Part shown: piece by piece, positions 60,498 to 64,000 of the stretch
How the letters are laid out: every line of letters begins with the position of its first letter
Numbering within the stretch: the first letter of the stretch is position 1
Assembly (NCBI RefSeq): GCF_010389155.1
Contig: NC_057766.1
Coordinates: 38,263,516 to 38,327,515 of the forward strand
DNA length: 64,000 nt
DNA from: Erigeron canadensis
Lineage: Eukaryota; Streptophyta; Magnoliopsida; Asterales; Asteraceae
Reading direction: 5' to 3'
Notes under the pieces: model-generated
The model's input: only the letters and a program-made list of their open reading frames with translations
Told to the model about the DNA's origin: nothing
Database searches by the model: none
Program-made: the position numbers and the translations under genes

Positions 60498-62866
60498 ATG
60501 ACTTCCTTGTGCAGCACGTGTCCACCAACGCTCCTTACCCCGCAATCCTCACGCCAGGCCAAACTCTTCGGCAGAAGTATTAAACATCAACAGCTGATTC
60601 TACGTAGAGGCGTGGGAGTTATTAGAGCCGAGAAAGGGACAGCAGTTACAGCGACTGATGACCAGCGGCTAAAGAAAGGAATAGCAGATTTCTACGATGA
60701 ATCATCAGGAATATGGGAGAATATATGGGGAGAACACATGCATCACGGCTTCTATGATCCAAACGCTAGTGTACGACTCTCTGATCATCGCTCTGCTCAG
60801 ATTCGTATGATCGAAAGATCACTCCTCTTTGCCTCTGTTCCTGGTATATATTTATATAGTTGCATCTATATTTTTTAGTGTTCCACAAATCCTGTCCATC
60901 AAGATTGAGTATTGTTGCTCTCGTTATTCTGTACGAGGTGTTATTTGGTGAAATGAGCAACTTTACTTGCAGAGGAACCTTTAAAGAAACCAAGAAGCAT
61001 AGTTGATGTTGGTTGTGGCATTGGAGGTAGCTCAAGGTTTTTATCGAAAAAATATGGAGCTGAATGTTATGGCATTACTCTTAGTCCTGTTCAAGCCGAG
61101 AGAGCTCGGGCTCTTGCTGATACCCAAGGATTATCCGACAAGGTTTGTAATTTTTATTAGTTTACCCTTAGCGGTCTTGTATATGATGTTCACGTGTCGT
61201 GGTGATGATGAATTGGTATAATTAGGTTCCTCGTCGACCAAAGGGTCTTTGGCCCGGGGATAAATATATGTGGATGTGTGTGATAACCTGCATTTCTGTA
61301 ACGAAAAAAAGATGTTGCTGTCTAACATCAATCTTTATAAAATCAATTCAACCCCGAAATAAATCAAGTGTAATGTCCAAGAATAGCAGAGTTAGCATTC
61401 TTATTCCGGATATCTTTACAAGAAATATGGGCATACAGTTGTTGAACTAACCATGATGAATAATAAGCAGGTCTCATTTCATGTCGCGGATGCTTTGAAC
61501 CAGCCATTTCCTGATGGAAAGTTTGATCTGGTTTGGTCCATGGAAAGTGGAGAGCACATGCCCGATAAACTAAAGGTTGCTTCAGTCAAAGTTCAATTTA
61601 TCAAGTATACAGGCATATGGCACATGTTTGAATGAATCCCCTTGTACTTTCTCGATATTTTTTATGCTAATTCTCGGTTTCTTGATCAACAGTTCGTAAG
61701 CGAGTTGGCTCGAGTGGCTGCCCCTGGTGCCACAATAATTATAGTCACATGGTGCACAGAGATCTTAACCCTACCGAAGAGTCCCTGCGACCAGATGAAA
61801 CAAGGCTTTTGGACAAGATTTGTGATGGATTTTATCTTCCTGCTAGGTGTTCTACTGCTGACTATACAAATTTATTGGAATCCCTCTCTCTTAAGGTACA
61901 TTCCGCCATGTTCACGAGTCAACGCATTTACTAGAACATTATTTAGTTCATATTAACATGAACTATTTGGCTTAAAATGCGTCAAAGTCAATGGCTAAAC
62001 CTACAGCAATAAATCTTGAGCTCTTTTTCTCAGGATATCAAGACAGAAGATTGGTTTGACAATGTTGCTCCATTTTGGCCAGCTGTGATAAAGTCTGCAC
62101 TAACATGGGATGGCCTAACTTCATTGCTACAGAGTGGTAACTGGGTTTTACTCTCTTCCGAGTATAATGGGAAATTTTTAATCCACCTAACCTAATAGCC
62201 ATGACATGTGGAAAAATCATGGGTCAAGATTAGGAAAGAGAATTAGTGGATAACACATGTCACTTTCTTATCCTTTTAGGAGAATTTTAGGCTAATCTTT
62301 AGGAGAAGTGGAGGTCAATATGGGGTATGTTTATCTCTGACGGGTCAATTGGGTTAAGCTAAACAATTCAACTAAAATGTAAAAAGCATACAAGTCAAAT
62401 GGGTTGATCTGGGTTGAAAATCAGCCAAGGTGTAATAAAATGCTTAAAATGGGTTGAACTTTCTATTGCTTATATCTATACTAGTATTGCTTTTATAATC
62501 AGATTTTGATTAAAACCAGAGACTTGGTTATTTTGACCTGAACCAGTTATGGCTAGTTACCGAACAGCCCATTTTGCCACTTCCGTTTGTCAGAGTGTCA
62601 AGCCTAATAACTGGTAAGAAAGGGATTCTATCATCAATCCCAACCCTTCCAAAGGTGATAGAGACTTGTTGCACCAGGGTCACTCTTTGTAGTTCTTATG
62701 TTGTTGGGTAGTGAACAGGTATTTTACTTTCTTCATTCTTAAAATTGATTCGATAATAGGATGGAAGACAATTAAAGGTGCACTAGTAATGCCATTGATG
62801 CTTGAAGGATTGAAGAAGGGTGAATCCAATCATCAATCATTACATGTAAAAAGCCTGAATAAGTGA
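60498..62866 (+). pseudogene. VTE4: Gamma-tocopherol methyltransferase (VTE4), two frameshifts
   Basis: Exons: 60498-60843, 60973-61142, 61471-61575, 61693-61895, 62034-62136 and 62760-62866. The N-terminus is a plastid transit peptide. The methyltransferase core is conserved: GIADFYDESSGIWE, VDVGCGIGGSSRFL (SAM site), YGITLSPVQAERARAL, WSMESGEHMPDK. The enzyme methylates gamma- to alpha-tocopherol with S-adenosylmethionine in plastids. In exon 4 the frame reads VTWC then leaves the family sequence, which resumes one frame over as HRDLNPTEESLRPDETRLLD: one base is missing at about 61756. A second missing base near 62823 replaces the conserved C-terminus (ITCKKPE followed by TAA in the next frame) with an unrelated tail ending at TGA. 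Splice sites are normal. It is either a recently broken copy or carries two sequence errors. Confidence 0.85.
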
Positions 62867-64000
62867 TGCCACAATGTCAATATGTATGTACGTTCAGATT
62901 AAGATAAACGCTTATTTCTGCCATGTTGGTAGCTAAACAATATAGACGAAATTCAAAAGCAGTTATGCACTGTGCAACTAAAATCATGTTTATAACTAAA
63001 ATTAAAATGGGTTGTACTTTCCATTGCTTACTAATTCTGGCATGATTTATTTTCTCAGGAAACTGTTTCTATGTTTAACTATATAGAAAAAAAAATTAGC
63101 TTCAAAAGGTAGAAACCTATTAGGTTATAAAGATTTTCTCCAGTTTAAATCTTAAAAACAAAAAGGTAAAGATGTTGCATGGGTTTTTTAAAACATTAAA
63201 TATATTTTTAGTATTTAAGATAATATTCTGATAAAATTTTAATTTCAGCAATTTTGTAGTGATGTAACAATCGTTTCAAAAAAATTTACCATACAATCAA
63301 ACAAAAGATTCAGCATCAATATTTTCATACTAAAATCAGTTAACTCATACTACAATTTGAGAGAGCATTTTGATGAAGAACTGTTGTCATCATCAATAGT
63401 AGATTGACATGCACATGGCTCTAACTTAAGAGTTGAAATCAACCAATATTTCATATACAAATAAAATGCAACAAATAAAATTAATGCAAAACGACATGGT
63501 TTGTATAAGCGACAATTTCATCGAGGGGGGGACTTTCTCTGATTCAAATGGGCTCGGAACCCTGGACTTGGTCAACAAAAGGTCGTACATGAATATAAAA
63601 CCAATCATGTTTATATCTTACACAGATAGCTTAAACATATTTTTTGCAAGTAAATATTTGTCAGTTAGAACTCAAGTGCACTAGTAAATTACTGGGATCA
63701 TAGCTTCTACTTGTGGTACTTTGGCATGATCACAATAGCAGTAAAATTAAGATAAACGTTTATCAAAACAACTGCAGTATGCTTATGAGAACAAAAGGAT
63801 ACCCAAAAAAGATGCATTATCACAATCACTAGTTTACAAAAATGCAGGACAATTGTTTTGCAAAATAATAAACATTAATAAAATCTGGTTTGTTGTTAAC
63901 AAATCAAAAGAATCATATAATGCATGTCAAGCGATGCAGATACGACATTCTAAAATCAAGTATCTAAACTCACCTTAAAAGGTGAGCCCACCTTGAGGAA
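62867..64000. other. 3' spacer to window end
   Basis: No gene recognised. A minus-strand stretch TTTTAAGGTGAGTTTAG at about 63964-63980 could be an exon-donor border of a gene lying beyond the window, but nothing identifies it. An open frame at 63426-63608 (minus; DLLLTKSRVPSPFESEKVPP) is anonymous. Confidence 0.4.

Noticed and set aside
63426..63684. Overlapping ORFs on both strands
   Set aside because: Short, anonymous and without splice or promoter support.

Overview
The window is nuclear DNA of a flowering plant. Its genes have introns with GT-AG borders, the spacers are AT-rich and full of small DNA transposons, and the proteins are plant types: VAMP727, germin-like, type I MADS, DIVARICATA-like MYB and gamma-tocopherol methyltransferase. 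Gene style and repeat content suggest a eudicot, possibly Asteraceae; the family call is inference only.

Layout. Positions 1-15.7 kb hold no convincing gene. This stretch carries two tRNA-derived SINEs (686-932 and 12858-13150) with target-site duplications (TSDs), a hAT-like element (1108-1754), a Tourist-like MITE (1965-2319), a long-TIR Mutator-like element (11100-11971) and a fold-back element (13952-14239). Positions 15.7-23 kb hold a MYB gene, a truncated RPA70-like gene with a duplicated exon, an EF-hand/ZZ-like gene and a germin-like gene (minus strand). Positions 24-34 kb hold a PIF/Harbinger MITE, a small mitochondrial IF1-like gene (minus) with a hAT element in its first intron, VAMP727, and TOM9/TOM22 (minus).

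The most unusual object lies at 36087-44659. It is an 8.57-kb Mutator-like element flanked by the 8-bp TSD TTATTTAA, with about 70-bp terminal inverted repeats (TIRs). It carries two convergent genes. The minus-strand gene combines a FAR1-type N-terminus, a MULE transposase, a SWIM zinc motif, RQSxYVG-type repeats and a C-terminal OTU cysteine protease; it is broken by stops and frameshifts. The plus-strand gene is an intact five-exon ORF of 391 codons resembling the second protein of En/Spm-type elements. A short imperfect palindrome (9-bp arms) recurs five times, in both TIRs and in the region upstream of the plus-strand gene.

To the right come a hemerythrin-like gene with a GST-N-like fold (45.4-49.5 kb), a hAT element (50705-51133), a retroelement C-terminal fragment (51190-52165), ribonuclease H2 subunit A (52.8-55.9 kb), a type I MADS-box gene (minus, 56285-57424), ribosomal protein eS25 with a typical telo-box/site II promoter (58.0-59.6 kb), and a VTE4 (gamma-tocopherol methyltransferase) gene with two 1-bp frameshifts (60498-62866). 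The cellular genes are unrelated single genes, not a pathway cluster. Exon borders were placed by hand from splice consensus and reading frame.
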